A stretch of DNA of 64,000 nt from positions 105,560,837 through 105,624,836 of the forward strand of contig CM061139.1 of assembly GCA_030789695.1 (NCBI GenBank), given 5' to 3'. The position numbers and the translations under genes were made by a program. Positions 10,022 to 20,255 of this stretch are shown in pieces. Source of the stretch: Scilla litardierei (Eukaryota > Streptophyta > Magnoliopsida > Asparagales > Asparagaceae). A model generated the notes under the pieces. It did no database searches, was not told the origin of the DNA, and saw nothing but the letters and a program-made list of their open reading frames with translations. Every line of letters starts with the position of its first letter. The first letter of the stretch is position 1.

Positions 10022-10347
10022 CCATCGATTTGGGATTTGCAAAAGATTGGATTCTAATCGATGGGAAGGCCTAGATATTCGATTTAGATTTACAATTGGA
10101 TTTCTCTAGACTTGGTTTGCAAGAGATTGGACCAAAGCTAGGATTTTTAATTGTAAATCTATACCCATATTCGTTTGCAAGAGATTGGACGAATACGAAC
10201 TATCACAACCTAGATCGTAACTCGAGTTTGCACGAGAGTGGGCTCGAGGAGCGATTGGACGATGATGTCAATCTTCATGCTAGCGACTTACGTTAGGGTT
10301 TGCAAGAGATTGGGCCCTAATCTAGGTTGCTATAGACCGGCAATAGC
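10022..10347 (+). other. Stem-loop array of the inner element
   Basis: Same order and same 14-nt loop as the outer family: 10022-10064 (CCATCGA, bulged T, TTGGGAT paired with ATTCTAATCGATGG using two G-U pairs), 10112-10135 (TTGGT/ACCAA, with a 13-bp outer stem at 10085-10097 and 10149-10161), 10168-10195 (TATTCGT/ACGAATA), 10221-10248 (CTCGAGT/GCTCGAG), 10293-10320 (TTAGGGT/GCCCTAA), then GCTAT/ATAGC at 10329-10347. Several arms differ from the outer family on both sides yet still pair. Copy in the 3' LTR: 16102-16427. Confidence 0.8.
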
Positions 10348-10840
10348 GCGAGAGCGTGAGCTTGGTTCTCTATTCAGTTACGACTAGTTCACCTCAACAC
10401 AAGTCTAGTAATATTGAGATTCACTATTTACGATGATGTATGACGATCCGTAGTGGGAATTCCCTAGCCCTAGACGTCTTTATTTGATTTTATATCCCCA
10501 TACTTTGCCCGACGATTGTGACAGGATCGCCGCAAGGCAAATTCCCACTTTTATTGTATTGTATCTGAATCGATATTTTATCCGACTTCTTTATCTCCGA
10601 CACCGACATCCACCACCATTTCCATTATATCACACCATCGCCATCTCCACCAATAAAACATTCGTAGTCAAACCAACCTAGGATAGATTGGAGCTCAACA
10701 CCACCTCCTCGTGTTCCATACCCGCTCGCCACTTTGCCGTGCGCTTGCGGTAAAACTACAATCGTTCTTCCGGGTGCGTATCCGGGGCCGACCAAGTTTT
10801 TGGTCGTTCTTTGGGTCACATCCCGGAGCGATCAAGTTTT

Positions 10841-10858
10841 TGGAGCCGTTGCCGGGGA
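10841..10858 (+). other. Primer binding site of the inner element
   Basis: TGGAGCCGTTGCCGGGGA, one mismatch to the Athila tRNA-Asp-type site, 6 nt after the LTR end at 10834. Confidence 0.8.
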
Positions 10859-11031
10859 GGTGTTTCCCGTTGGGTGTCAATTTGTCACAATTAGGTTGAT
10901 TTGACTATTAAAAAAATTTATAAAAAAAACAAAAGAAAATTTTCACTCCCGCCACCATTATTATCATTTCTATATTCTTTTGTGCCACTGATATCTTTTC
11001 TCCAGGTATTTATCTTTGTTGATCAGGTGCT

Positions 11032-12696
11032 ATGGATTATACTACGTGGACCACGAAATTTGATCAGAGTGCTCAGATGGGAGATTACTATTTTGATCAG
11101 AGTGCTCAGATGGGAGATTACTATTTTGATCAGAGTGCTCAGAAGGGAGAATACTATTATGATCAGAGTGCTCAGATGGGAGAATACTTTTTTGAGGAGA
11201 CGCACTGGCCCGAGCTTGATGAGAGACAAAGGATCTTCTTTGATGAGATGCATGCACACCAGGTTGAAATGCAAGCCGGGCTTGAAAAGGGTAACCTTCT
11301 ATTGGAACGGGTGAAGAGGCAACTTGAAATGAATGCACTCATGTTTAAGGTTGCGATGATTCCCAAAGATATCAGTTCTGTTTCTTCATCTTATGGGCAA
11401 GAAGCATCGCCAGACTTACTACCAGAGCCAGAATGTGCCGTCGTCGATCCCACTTCCTACGATACGGCTATTGCATATGAAGAGTGGATGGACGAAGAGG
11501 CAGTGAAGGAAGCAAAAATTGAGTCATATGCGCAGCCAGAGGAGGACGCATTTCAGAGATTATTGGAGGGCCTCTTGGAGTCAGTGCGGTTCACCGGTTC
11601 AGAGAGCATTACAGCAGGTGATGCATTTGAGCTACTAGTTGCAGATTTTGTTATGAACCATGTTTCAGATGCAGGAACGATTGAGGAGGACATCCATGTC
11701 AGTCTTGAGGGGGATAGACTATATTTTCGGATTGCTTGCGGGCATTCCCCTCCACATGATACATCCCCACAAGCTGACACACTTGAGCAGCCAACATCAC
11801 CATTCCAGAGAGAGCCCAAATTGATAGTTGATGAGAAAGTAAAGGAGCACACTATCGAGCCAGAGCATATTGAAGAGGAGGCCTCACATGCGGAGCCCGA
11901 GCATGCTTTTGAGGAGGCCTTACATACAGAGCCAGAGCTTATCATCGAGGAGGTCATGCATCGGGACGAGGACATAGCCATTCATGAGGATCCCGAGCAC
12001 TATTCTCCTCCATTAGAGCTTCCGCAGCCACCTCATCCTCCCACTGACGCAGAAGACTACCCCACAGAGCTTTTGGCCCCCCTTCAGGGAGATCTCTTTA
12101 CTCCCTCGCCCTTTATCTTTGATTTCCCTCCAGTGTATTATGTTTTTTATGATTCATCGTGCCTTTTGCAGGATTCATGTACATACGATCAAGAGGTACG
12201 ATGGGACGTATATGAGGAGGAGAGCGAGGAGTTAGCACCCATGGACACATATGAATATGATCAAGGGGTGCACTGTGATGAGTCTGACGATGATGAGGAG
12301 CATCTTGATGGGGTCCACATCTATGATCTAGATTTACCTGAGCAGCATAGCGAAGACACCGTGGAGACAGCTATCACGGCACGTGAGGATATTGGATTAT
12401 TTCCAGGGAAGTATCGTCCACCATTATTTATTCCATACATTTCTATAGACGATTCTCTTTGGGATACTTTTATTATGAGGGTGAATTTTTTGCGGCGAAC
12501 TGATGCATCCTATTCTCTGCAGGGTACAGGTGGAGTCCTTGTGGGAATGCTGGAGGATGCATTGCTGGAGTCTGATGGAGTCCGTGGACACACGCATCTG
12601 GCGGAGCCACGGAAAGAGCAGTTGGAGCAGTTGCCTGCACCGGCAAAGATACTGGATCCGCCTTTTGCTATAGGTGATATCAATCCAGTAGTGTAG
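11032..12696 (+). CDS. Orphan 554-aa acidic protein of the non-autonomous Athila-like element
   Basis: I do not recognise a family. The frame is open throughout, the only long ORF of the element, and begins at the first ATG after the primer site. Residues 10-53 are four tandem copies of an 11-residue unit (FDQSAQMGDYY and close variants; DNA 11059-11190). Residues about 58-105 are helical and charged (ERQRIFFDEMHAHQVEMQAG), possibly coiled coil. The middle (about 240-330) is rich in Glu/His/Pro with repeated EPEH/EEA words. The C-terminal third has DE-rich runs and a more hydrophobic stretch (LFIPYISIDDSLWDTFIMRV). No zinc knuckle, protease triad, RT or integrase motif and no signal peptide. 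It could be a diverged Gag remnant, an Athila accessory protein or a captured gene; the sequence does not decide. Confidence 0.7.
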   Translation: MDYTTWTTKFDQSAQMGDYYFDQSAQMGDYYFDQSAQKGEYYYDQSAQMGEYFFEETHWPELDERQRIFFDEMHAHQVEMQAGLEKGNLLLERVKRQLEMNALMFKVAMIPKDISSVSSSYGQEASPDLLPEPECAVVDPTSYDTAIAYEEWMDEEAVKEAKIESYAQPEEDAFQRLLEGLLESVRFTGSESITAGDAFELLVADFVMNHVSDAGTIEEDIHVSLEGDRLYFRIACGHSPPHDTSPQADTLEQPTSPFQREPKLIVDEKVKEHTIEPEHIEEEASHAEPEHAFEEALHTEPELIIEEVMHRDEDIAIHEDPEHYSPPLELPQPPHPPTDAEDYPTELLAPLQGDLFTPSPFIFDFPPVYYVFYDSSCLLQDSCTYDQEVRWDVYEEESEELAPMDTYEYDQGVHCDESDDDEEHLDGVHIYDLDLPEQHSEDTVETAITAREDIGLFPGKYRPPLFIPYISIDDSLWDTFIMRVNFLRRTDASYSLQGTGGVLVGMLEDALLESDGVRGHTHLAEPRKEQLEQLPAPAKILDPPFAIGDINPVV

Positions 12697-14665
12697 AAAT
12701 TTTATGCTTTCAATAAACACGAATTCTCTCGACAGCGAGAGGACCGTATAGATTTGTTTGAATAAATATCACCTCATATGACGGCTACAAAAATCTTTTT
12801 CACCCCAAACCCATTATATATATTAATTCCCATCTCTATATTTTGATATGCCACATCCTTTTGCTCACCACCATCGAGCATTTCTTTCAAGTGAATACTC
12901 ACTTTCTCATTCATTTGACTTGATCACGCTTTGCAAAGCCATGATATTTTTGATCGAGTCATTTGAATAGGATTGTTAGGTATAAGCTTGGGGGAAAGCG
13001 CTCTCATGCATCATTGCATGTGCATGTAGTTGCATTAGGATTTCATGTCATTCATTTCATCATTTTTCATTCACCTCCCTCATATTTATCGTTGTTCCTC
13101 ATATTTTTCCTTTTATGATCACATTGAGGACAATGTGAAGTTTAAGCTTGGGGGAGTGCATTTCCATGCCATTTAGATGCATTAGTTGCATTTTTACTTT
13201 ATTTTAGGGTTTTTAAAATTTTTAAAATTTTTTGCATCATCTTCTTGATTTTTCCATCTTATTTTCCTTTTATGTGTGTTCATGCATCATATTGTGTGCT
13301 TGATTTTCTTTTCTTTCCCCTCTTTTATTTTTATTTCTTTATTTTTCCTTTCTCTTCTTCCGCTAGATGAGTTTTGTATGATGATATCTCTTATTGCTTT
13401 AGTAGCCATCACGATGCTTATTATTTCTTGCCATGCTACTTTGAGTATTCCATAGTCTTGCTATCCATGTGCTTGCTTATATATTCTTTTGATGATTCCT
13501 CTATATGAATGCATGATATTAATTGAAGCTGAATGTATGGATTAGTGTTTGGTATGCTTTTGTTGGAAGTGCTCCAAGATTCACGCATCAATTGTATAAC
13601 AGAAGCTTCTGCCTTATTATCTTATTCACCTTCTGTGCATGCTTGATATGAAAGTACTCTTTACCGCTTGACTTCGCTTTTTATTGAGATGATTGAGAAT
13701 ATCCATACTTACATATGAGTTTTAGTTGAAGTATTATTTTATTGAACCGTTCTTGCACATCTTAGAGTGAACCGAGTGTTACATTATTTCTTTCTCCACA
13801 TATATCTTTTTATTCTCTACATGTCACTTGAGTTCACCTCCTAAAGCTACTTATATCGCATATATTTCCCGAAAATCCCCACAAAAGAAAAGTTAGCTCC
13901 AAAAGTCCAAAAAGCCAAAAAGGAGCCAAAAGCCAAAAATACAAATCATATAGCTCCTACAAAAATCCAAAAAGAAAAATGAGAAACAAATAGTTCAAAA
14001 AGAAAAAAAAAAGAAAAATGTTTCTCTATCTTATTATTGGAGCCACAAAACACTTGGGAAAACCAAGGCAAAAATCCCATTTTCCACTATCATATTCCTT
14101 TAGATGCGATGCCTCAAGCTAAGCTTGGGGGGGTGAATTCATTTGACCATATGAGTGAGTATGACATTAGAGTGGAGACGTGCATGAATGGGAATATTCG
14201 ATAATGCTTAGACTTTGCGAAATATATTAGATATGGAGATTTTTCATGATTTGAAATAAATATGTGAATGCCATGTCTCTTATTCCATTCTCTATTGCAT
14301 GCTTGGTGTAATTCTTATATGCTTCATTTATAAATTTTGATTGAAAAGTGCATCGCCAACATTTGTATATTAAATTCTAAGAAATGCGTGATGTGGATAT
14401 GAATTGATTGTATGAATTTAGAGAGTCCCTCTTATTGTTCTTAAAAGCTTACAAGTTCCATGTTTATGAAAGATATGAAATCCTTATAGCATGTGATTTG
14501 TATTTTCCAAGTCATCGTGATGTGTAGCTTATGGCTTGAGATCTGAGAGAATAATCTAGCAACCACTTCCACCTCGTGTTCTTTCTTTTTCTTTCGTTTC
14601 ATTTTCTTTATTTTCATCTCCCGAGTTTATCTCTATACTTATCTTCCTCGAGGACGAGTAAGAGG
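12697..14665 (+). other. Long 3' non-coding region of the inner element with repeated PPT-like words
   Basis: About 2 kb, AT-rich, without a credible gene. The word AAGCTTGGGGG, identical to the core of the polypurine tract, recurs at about 12986, 13144 and 14121 before the real one at 14668. A hairpin CACATTG-AGGA-CAATGTG (13120-13137) precedes the 13144 copy. An A-rich block with repeated CAAAAAG/CCAAAAAG words lies at 13870-14030. Confidence 0.6.
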
Positions 14666-14681
14666 CAAGCTTGGGGGATTT
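14648..14681 (+). other. Polypurine tract of the inner element, with hairpin
   Basis: AGAGGCAAGCTTGGGGGATTT runs up to the 3' LTR start (TGATCGGTCC, 14682). Just upstream CTCG-AGGA-CGAG forms a small hairpin with the same AGGA loop as at 13120. The outer element has the same block at 20217-20255. Confidence 0.75.
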
Positions 14682-16914
14682 TGATCGGTCCATATTTTAC
14701 ACCTTTTTCTACATATTTGCATGCCATTTCGGTTGCTCATATTGCGATTTTCACTATTGTTCGATGATATTGTGTTACATTTCACTATTTCTTGTTTTTG
14801 TCGGATTTCAGGAAATATGGAGCGATCGGGAGCAAAAATGAGCTTAAGGGACTTGCACCCACTCTGGAGCGTCACCCAAGGCTCTTTTAAGGGCTATTCG
14901 GCGATGGGAGACAGGTGGAAGAAGAAGGAACTCCGTAGGAGTGACAAGGAGGAGAAACGGAGAAGATTGGGCATTTTAGCATGCCACTCGGCTGAGTGAA
15001 GGAGTCACTCGGCCGAGCAAAGAAGCCCGCTCGACCGGCCAGATCGGACAAGCAGCAGATTGAGTATTAGCGTGCACTCGGCCGAGCATCGCCAGCCCAC
15101 TTGGCCGAGCACGGAGACACCACCCGCCCGAGTGGCATCACAACGACGGCAAGCAAAAATCTCAGAATTACTGGAATCCGTCAGGCGATTGAGGGTTCCG
15201 ACTCGGCCGAGTACCGAATGCCCCGCGGCCGAGTGAGTAAAGCCACTCGGTCGAGTCACCTCCGAAGACAGACCCCCCAAGACCCCTGACTTACTGGAAT
15301 TTTATAGGGTCTATCACTCGGCCGAGTAGAGAAGCCCACTCGACCGAGTAGAGAAGTCAACTCGGCCGAGTGATGCCGAGGACACGCAGCGCCCAGATTT
15401 TCAGATAGCCTCTCACTCTTTTGAAATCTGCTATCATTCCAGCAATCAAAGTATTTTTCTCATATTTTTTATGGATAGTAGACTTCATGACGGTTTCAAC
15501 GCCGCCAAGAACGCGCAAATCGGAGGTCGGATGAAATCTGGGGAATTTCTGCAAGTTGATGCTGCAGCGCTGGAATTTCAACTCGGCCGGGTCACATATT
15601 CCACTCGGCCGAGTGCGGCCTGGGCCCAGATTTTAAGTTGCGGTTTGGGCTGTTTTTGGGCATGAATTTGAGGGGTTTTCTAGGGTTATTTGCTAGGGTT
15701 TTGGGAGAGTATATAAGGGTTTTGTAGCCACCATTAGAGGGGGATCCCCATTATGTTTTCTTAGCCCCCATATGTTTTTCTTAGGATTATTTTAGAGGTT
15801 AGGCCATGCCCTAGGCCCCCTCTTGGATCTAAAAGCTTGTATTTTGGATTGAAGATCTTCATCAAGCTAAGTATTTTCTTCTTTTTATTTGAATCTTTGT
15901 TTTTCTATCTTTTTGTATGCAAGCAATGATTTCTATTGATTCTCATATCCTTATTGCTATGCTAGAGTAGATTTGTTGTTCTAGGGTTTGGGGATGAACC
16001 CTATGGATCTAATTTCATATTTGTGATGAATGAATTTCTAAATTGCTAGAATTGCTAGGAGGTTAGGTTGTGATTGATTTACTACGGATAGCTAGGGATT
16101 TCCATCGATTTGGGATTTGCAAGAGATTGGATTCTAATCGATGGGAAGGCCTAGATATTCGATTTAGATTTACAATTGGATTTCTCTAGACTTGGTTTAC
16201 AAGAGATTGGACCAAAGCTAGGATTTTTAATTGTAAATCTATACCCATATTCGTTTGCAAGAGATTGGACGAATACGAACTATCACAACCTAGATCGTAA
16301 CTCGAGTTTGCACGAGAGTGGGCTCGAGGAGCGATTGGACGATGATGTCAATCTTCATGCTAGCGACTTACGTTAGGGTTTGCAAGAGATTGGGCCCTAA
16401 TCTAGGTTGCTATAGACCGGCAATAGCGCGAGAGCGTGAGCTTGGTTCTCTATTCAGTTACGACTAGTTCACCTTAACACAAGTCTAGTAATATTGAGAT
16501 TCACTATTTACGATGATGTATGACAATCCGTAGTGGGAATTCCCTAGCCCTAGACATCTTTATTTGATTTTATATCCCCATACTTTGCCCGACGATTGTG
16601 ACAGGATCGCCGCAAGTCAAATTCCCACTTTTATTGTATTGTATCTGAATCGATATTTTATCCGACTTCTTTATCTCCGACACCGACATCCACCACCATT
16701 TCCATTATATCACACCATCGCCATCTCCACCAATAAAACATTCGTAGTCAAACCAACCTAGGATAGATTGGAGCTCAACACCACCTCCTCGTGTTCGATA
16801 CCCGCTCGCCACTTTGCCGTGCGCTTGCGGTAAAACTACAATCGTTCTTCCGGGTGCGTATCCGGGGCCGACCAAGTTTTTGGTCGTTCTTTGGGTCACA
16901 TCCCGGAGCGATCA
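14682..16914 (+). repeat. 3' LTR of the inner element
   Basis: 2233 bp, nearly identical to 8601-10834. Carries the palindrome cluster (about 14985-15613), TATATAAG (15710-15717) and the stem-loop array (16102-16427). Ends GCGATCA, followed by the TAGGG duplication (16915-16919). Confidence 0.92.
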
Positions 16915-18322
16915 TAGGGCCAAGGCCTCAACTATCCTGCACCCCTGCCTCCGCATTACACAGCGCCTTATGGCGACTACTTTCCTAGTGAGGTACGAGC
17001 CCGGGACCATGTCTACGCCAGAGCTATATATGCTCTACGCGATGACTCGCCCTAGGGTTCTAGATATGGTTAGCAACGACTTGGTCCCCACCGTCGAGAT
17101 CGACATTGCTAGTTGGTTTTTGGACCGCATCATCATTTCGGTGAGCGCTTGCTCACCTATCTGTTGTGGCGGTCTGATCACTCTTTTGGCCCTTATGACC
17201 GGCGTGGACCTGCCTGACGACTTGCGTCGAGCTCCGGGCCCCACCTCACTTTCGATAGATGTTATGGCCCGGATGAAGATGCTTCGTCCCCACGGTCGTC
17301 AGCACTGGGTGTGGTTGCACGGTCCCTTCAGCGCTGATTACATGGTTCTTCCGAGCCCCGCTCGGACACACATTGGATCGGCTCACGGGGACTGGATTCC
17401 AGCGATGGATCTTCTTATCCCCGTCGCTTATGTGCTTGAGCCTGAGGATGCTTAGCAGGCACCCCATGCACCCCATGCACCCCCTGGGGACCCCGTGATC
17501 CCTCAGCTCGCACCTGCACTGTCTGCACCTCCCGACACCTCTGTCCACACGTCTATTAGTGTCGGGAGCACTTTAGCTTAGTTGTCCACCACCACCACCA
17601 CCGTGCCTATGTCCGTCGAGCCCATTGCCACACTGAGCCCCGAGCGTCCACCCACTATTCTTGAGAGCGGCGAGTCTTCCTTTACTGCTGCCGTGGAGAC
17701 CCTCTCCCGATTGCTGTCGACGACTCCTAGGGAGTCATCTTTTGTGCCCTACACAGCCTCCCCAATCGTGGACCTTACTGTCTCCACCGCCCCTGTCTAT
17801 ACCGAGAGCGTCGTGACATCTGTCCCCACTTCTGCGTCACTGACCTCTCCTGCTGCCTCGTCGCCCATTTTAACTTCCACATCTGCTGCTGCTGCTTCTG
17901 CTTCGACCCAGCCTAGGTCCCAGCCTCACACCGAGGCTGGGCATCACTTACCGAGCACAGCACCCCTTCTACACTACCCTGCTGGCCCCAACCTATACAC
18001 TGCCCGCTAGAGACAGCCCCGCACCTCACCTGTTAGACATGTGCGTCCCTCCGCTCCACCACCCCCTGACTCTCTAGTTCAGAGCATTCGTGCTCTTGAG
18101 GGGGCTGTTAGTGGACTTCGAGGAGACTTTAGGGCTCTCTCCGCCACGGTCAGCGTCGTGCAGACCCGCGTCGCCATGCTTCCCGATATTCAGGCTTGCC
18201 TGAATCAGATTCTGGCGCGTCTACCCCCACCACCCACACCCACCCAGCAGATACCACGCCCACCACCTCCACCACCACCTCCTCCACAGGACGGTGCTGG
18301 TGTAGCCCCACCACCAGCTTAG
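16915..18322 (+). pseudogene. ATHILA ORF1-type protein, C-terminal half
   Basis: Continues ORF1 in frame from 8600 once the inner element is removed. Conserved ATHILA segments include FLVRYEPGTMSTPELYMLYA and an ASWFLDRIIISVSAC..CCGGLITLLA stretch; then comes a Ser/Thr/Pro-rich linker and a C-terminal coiled-coil-like helix (SIRALEGAVSGLRGDFRALS) followed by a polyproline tail. Three in-frame stops, all TAG, lie at 17453-17455, 17579-17581 and 18008-18010, while the frame otherwise stays open for the whole length; decay is by point mutation rather than indels. Athila ORF1 proteins have been called env-like, but no signal peptide or membrane segment is evident here. Confidence 0.75.
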
Positions 18323-20216
18323 GCACACGCATGATGCCTATGATATTTTTGTCGTTTTGCTGCCCGTTTGTTCTAGGGCCTGTTGATTATTTTTTGCCCC
18401 CTCCTCCACGTACTATTTTGGTGCATTCCTGATCATATCTTTTTTATATCTTTTTGGGAGCGAGGGAGAGACTTTTTGGGGACACTTATATTTGCACCAT
18501 CCTGATCTTTGCATGCATCCCATTCATTCACATATCAGTTTCTTTTTCTTTTTCTTTCTTTTTCATCATGCATGCATCCTCACCCACCCCACCCACTTCA
18601 CGTCTCTCGGTGTGCCACACTTCGCACATTGAGGACACTGTGCACTTCAGCTTGGGGGAGTGAGTTCTCACACTTTTTATTTTTTGCCACCCTTTATTTT
18701 TGATTTCTCCCATTTTCTTTCCACTTTTGCACTTATTTTCACCACTTTTTTTATTTTTTATCATGCATCACGTTTTCTTATCTTTTTTGAGTATGCTGCA
18801 TTGTATATATAGTTCTATTTTCTTTTATCTTTATTTCTTTCATCTTTTGCTAGAGATGACTTTTCTGTGATGATGATGACGTGGTGTTAGCTTATCTCTA
18901 TGTGCATGCTATTTTGTCATGTCCTAGCTTTTGTTTCAGATACCATATGCTATGTTCTGCTTTGCATTTGAAATAGTAACCCACTCTTTTTCCGTATGAA
19001 TATGGATGAAATTCTGTTATTAACTGATGTATGATGATTCATATGTATGCTTTTCATAGAAAACACACCAAGCTTCACGCATTGATTGCTTATATCTGGA
19101 GTGCCACTTTCCTTTCTCATATCACTTCTTATTGCATGAATTGTGTGCTTCACTTTCATGTTGATTGAATGATTGCTAGGATGATATATCTGGACTAGTT
19201 CACTTTTTGAGATTAAACTGAGTAGATTATATTACTCTGCTGAAAGTTGTCATGCACGTCTTATAGAGTGAACCGAGTGATACATTTATTTCTTTCTCCA
19301 CATATCTTGATCATTTTTTCTCTACTTAAAATTCATTGATGATTCCTCCCCTTAGCAAGTCTATTATCGGCATTTCCCCCGCTATTAATTTTCATGCTCC
19401 AAATCCCCAAAATCAAAAAGAAAAACATATATATACTTGTATATCCTTCTCTCTTTTGATTTGGGATCGCTTATGTATATATATGTTTATTCAAAAAAAG
19501 AGGAAAATTGAGAAAAAGAAAAGAAAAGAGAAAAGAAATTTATAACGATCCCATCTCATACTATTTCTCTCTTTCTTCCCTCTTTTTGTTTTTATTTTTA
19601 CTTCTTTTTGGAGCTTCAAAAGAAATGGGGAATGTACATATTGATTTGTTTATGCCACCACGCTTATGGATAAGCTTGGGGGAGAGGATCCAATGACGTG
19701 TGAGAGAGTGACTACTTGACGGTGCATGACAACCTAGGCTAAGTAATCTTCTATACTCGGTGAGATCGCTAAAGTTTCACGAAATCCAGAAATCGACACT
19801 TAGCATTCATTTCATGAAAACCATACTTTTCTATTCTTACTATTCCATATCGTGTGATATCTCTTATACTCCTTATAGAAAGCATTCAATTGAAAAGTGT
19901 GTGATCTATGGTTATGCATACCGCTTTAGATGCTTCAGACGATGCTAATCCTAGAATGATTCCATGTTTCATGCTATTTTGATATTTTGGGGTTTTCTAT
20001 TTTCGAATGCATCATTATACTATGATTTCGAATTAAAAGTTTGTGACATGTGTTTTATATTCGATGTATGCTATATGAGTAAGCAAAACCCACATCCTGA
20101 GAAAAATGATCTAGCACCCCCTTCTTCGCTTTCTATTCTATTTTTATTTTTATTTTTTTATTTTTTATTTTCCCTCTTTTCCATCATTTAGCCCGTCGGG
20201 CTCGCTTTTTACTCAT
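18323..20216 (+). other. 3' non-coding region of the outer element
   Basis: About 1.9 kb, AT-rich, no gene seen. It parallels the inner element's 3' region: the hairpin-like CACATTG-AGGA-CACTGTG (18625-18642, one mismatched pair) stands just before AGCTTGGGGGAG (about 18649-18660), and another AAGCTTGGGGGAG is at 19672-19684. The conserved order in two families suggests these words are kept for a reason. Confidence 0.55.
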
Positions 20217-20255
20217 CTTCCTCGAGGACGAGTAAGAGGTAAGCTTGGGGGTTTT
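20217..20255 (+). other. Polypurine tract of the outer element, with hairpin
   Basis: CTCG-AGGA-CGAG followed by TAAGAGGTAAGCTTGGGGG and a short T run, ending at the 3' LTR start (20256). Near identical to the inner element's block at 14648-14681. Confidence 0.75.

Larger units (their letters stand above)
8601..10834 (+). repeat. 5' LTR of the inner element
   Basis: 2234 bp, TGATCGATCC to GCGATCA. Palindrome cluster at 8905-9533, TATATAAG at 9630-9637, stem-loop array at 10022-10347, and a degenerate primer-site-like block at about 10791-10814 inside U5. Confidence 0.92.
8601..16914 (+). mobile_element. Inner Athila-like element with one orphan ORF, non-autonomous
   Basis: 8.3 kb; LTRs 8601-10834 and 14682-16914 are nearly identical, the duplication TAGGG is perfect, the primer site is tRNA-Asp-like and a purine tract precedes the 3' LTR. 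The interior is 3.8 kb with a single long ORF (11032-12696) and no gag, protease, RT, RNase H or integrase. Low LTR divergence says it moved recently, which must have used proteins from another element. LTR landmarks (start, palindrome cluster, TATA, stem-loop array, end) are shared with the outer Athila family although overall sequence differs, so the two are sister families. Confidence 0.9.

Noticed and set aside
16915..18322. Treating the C-terminal ORF1 pieces (17582-18010, 18041-18322) as separate genes
   Set aside because: They are in the same frame as the preceding ORF1 and are separated only by TAG stops.
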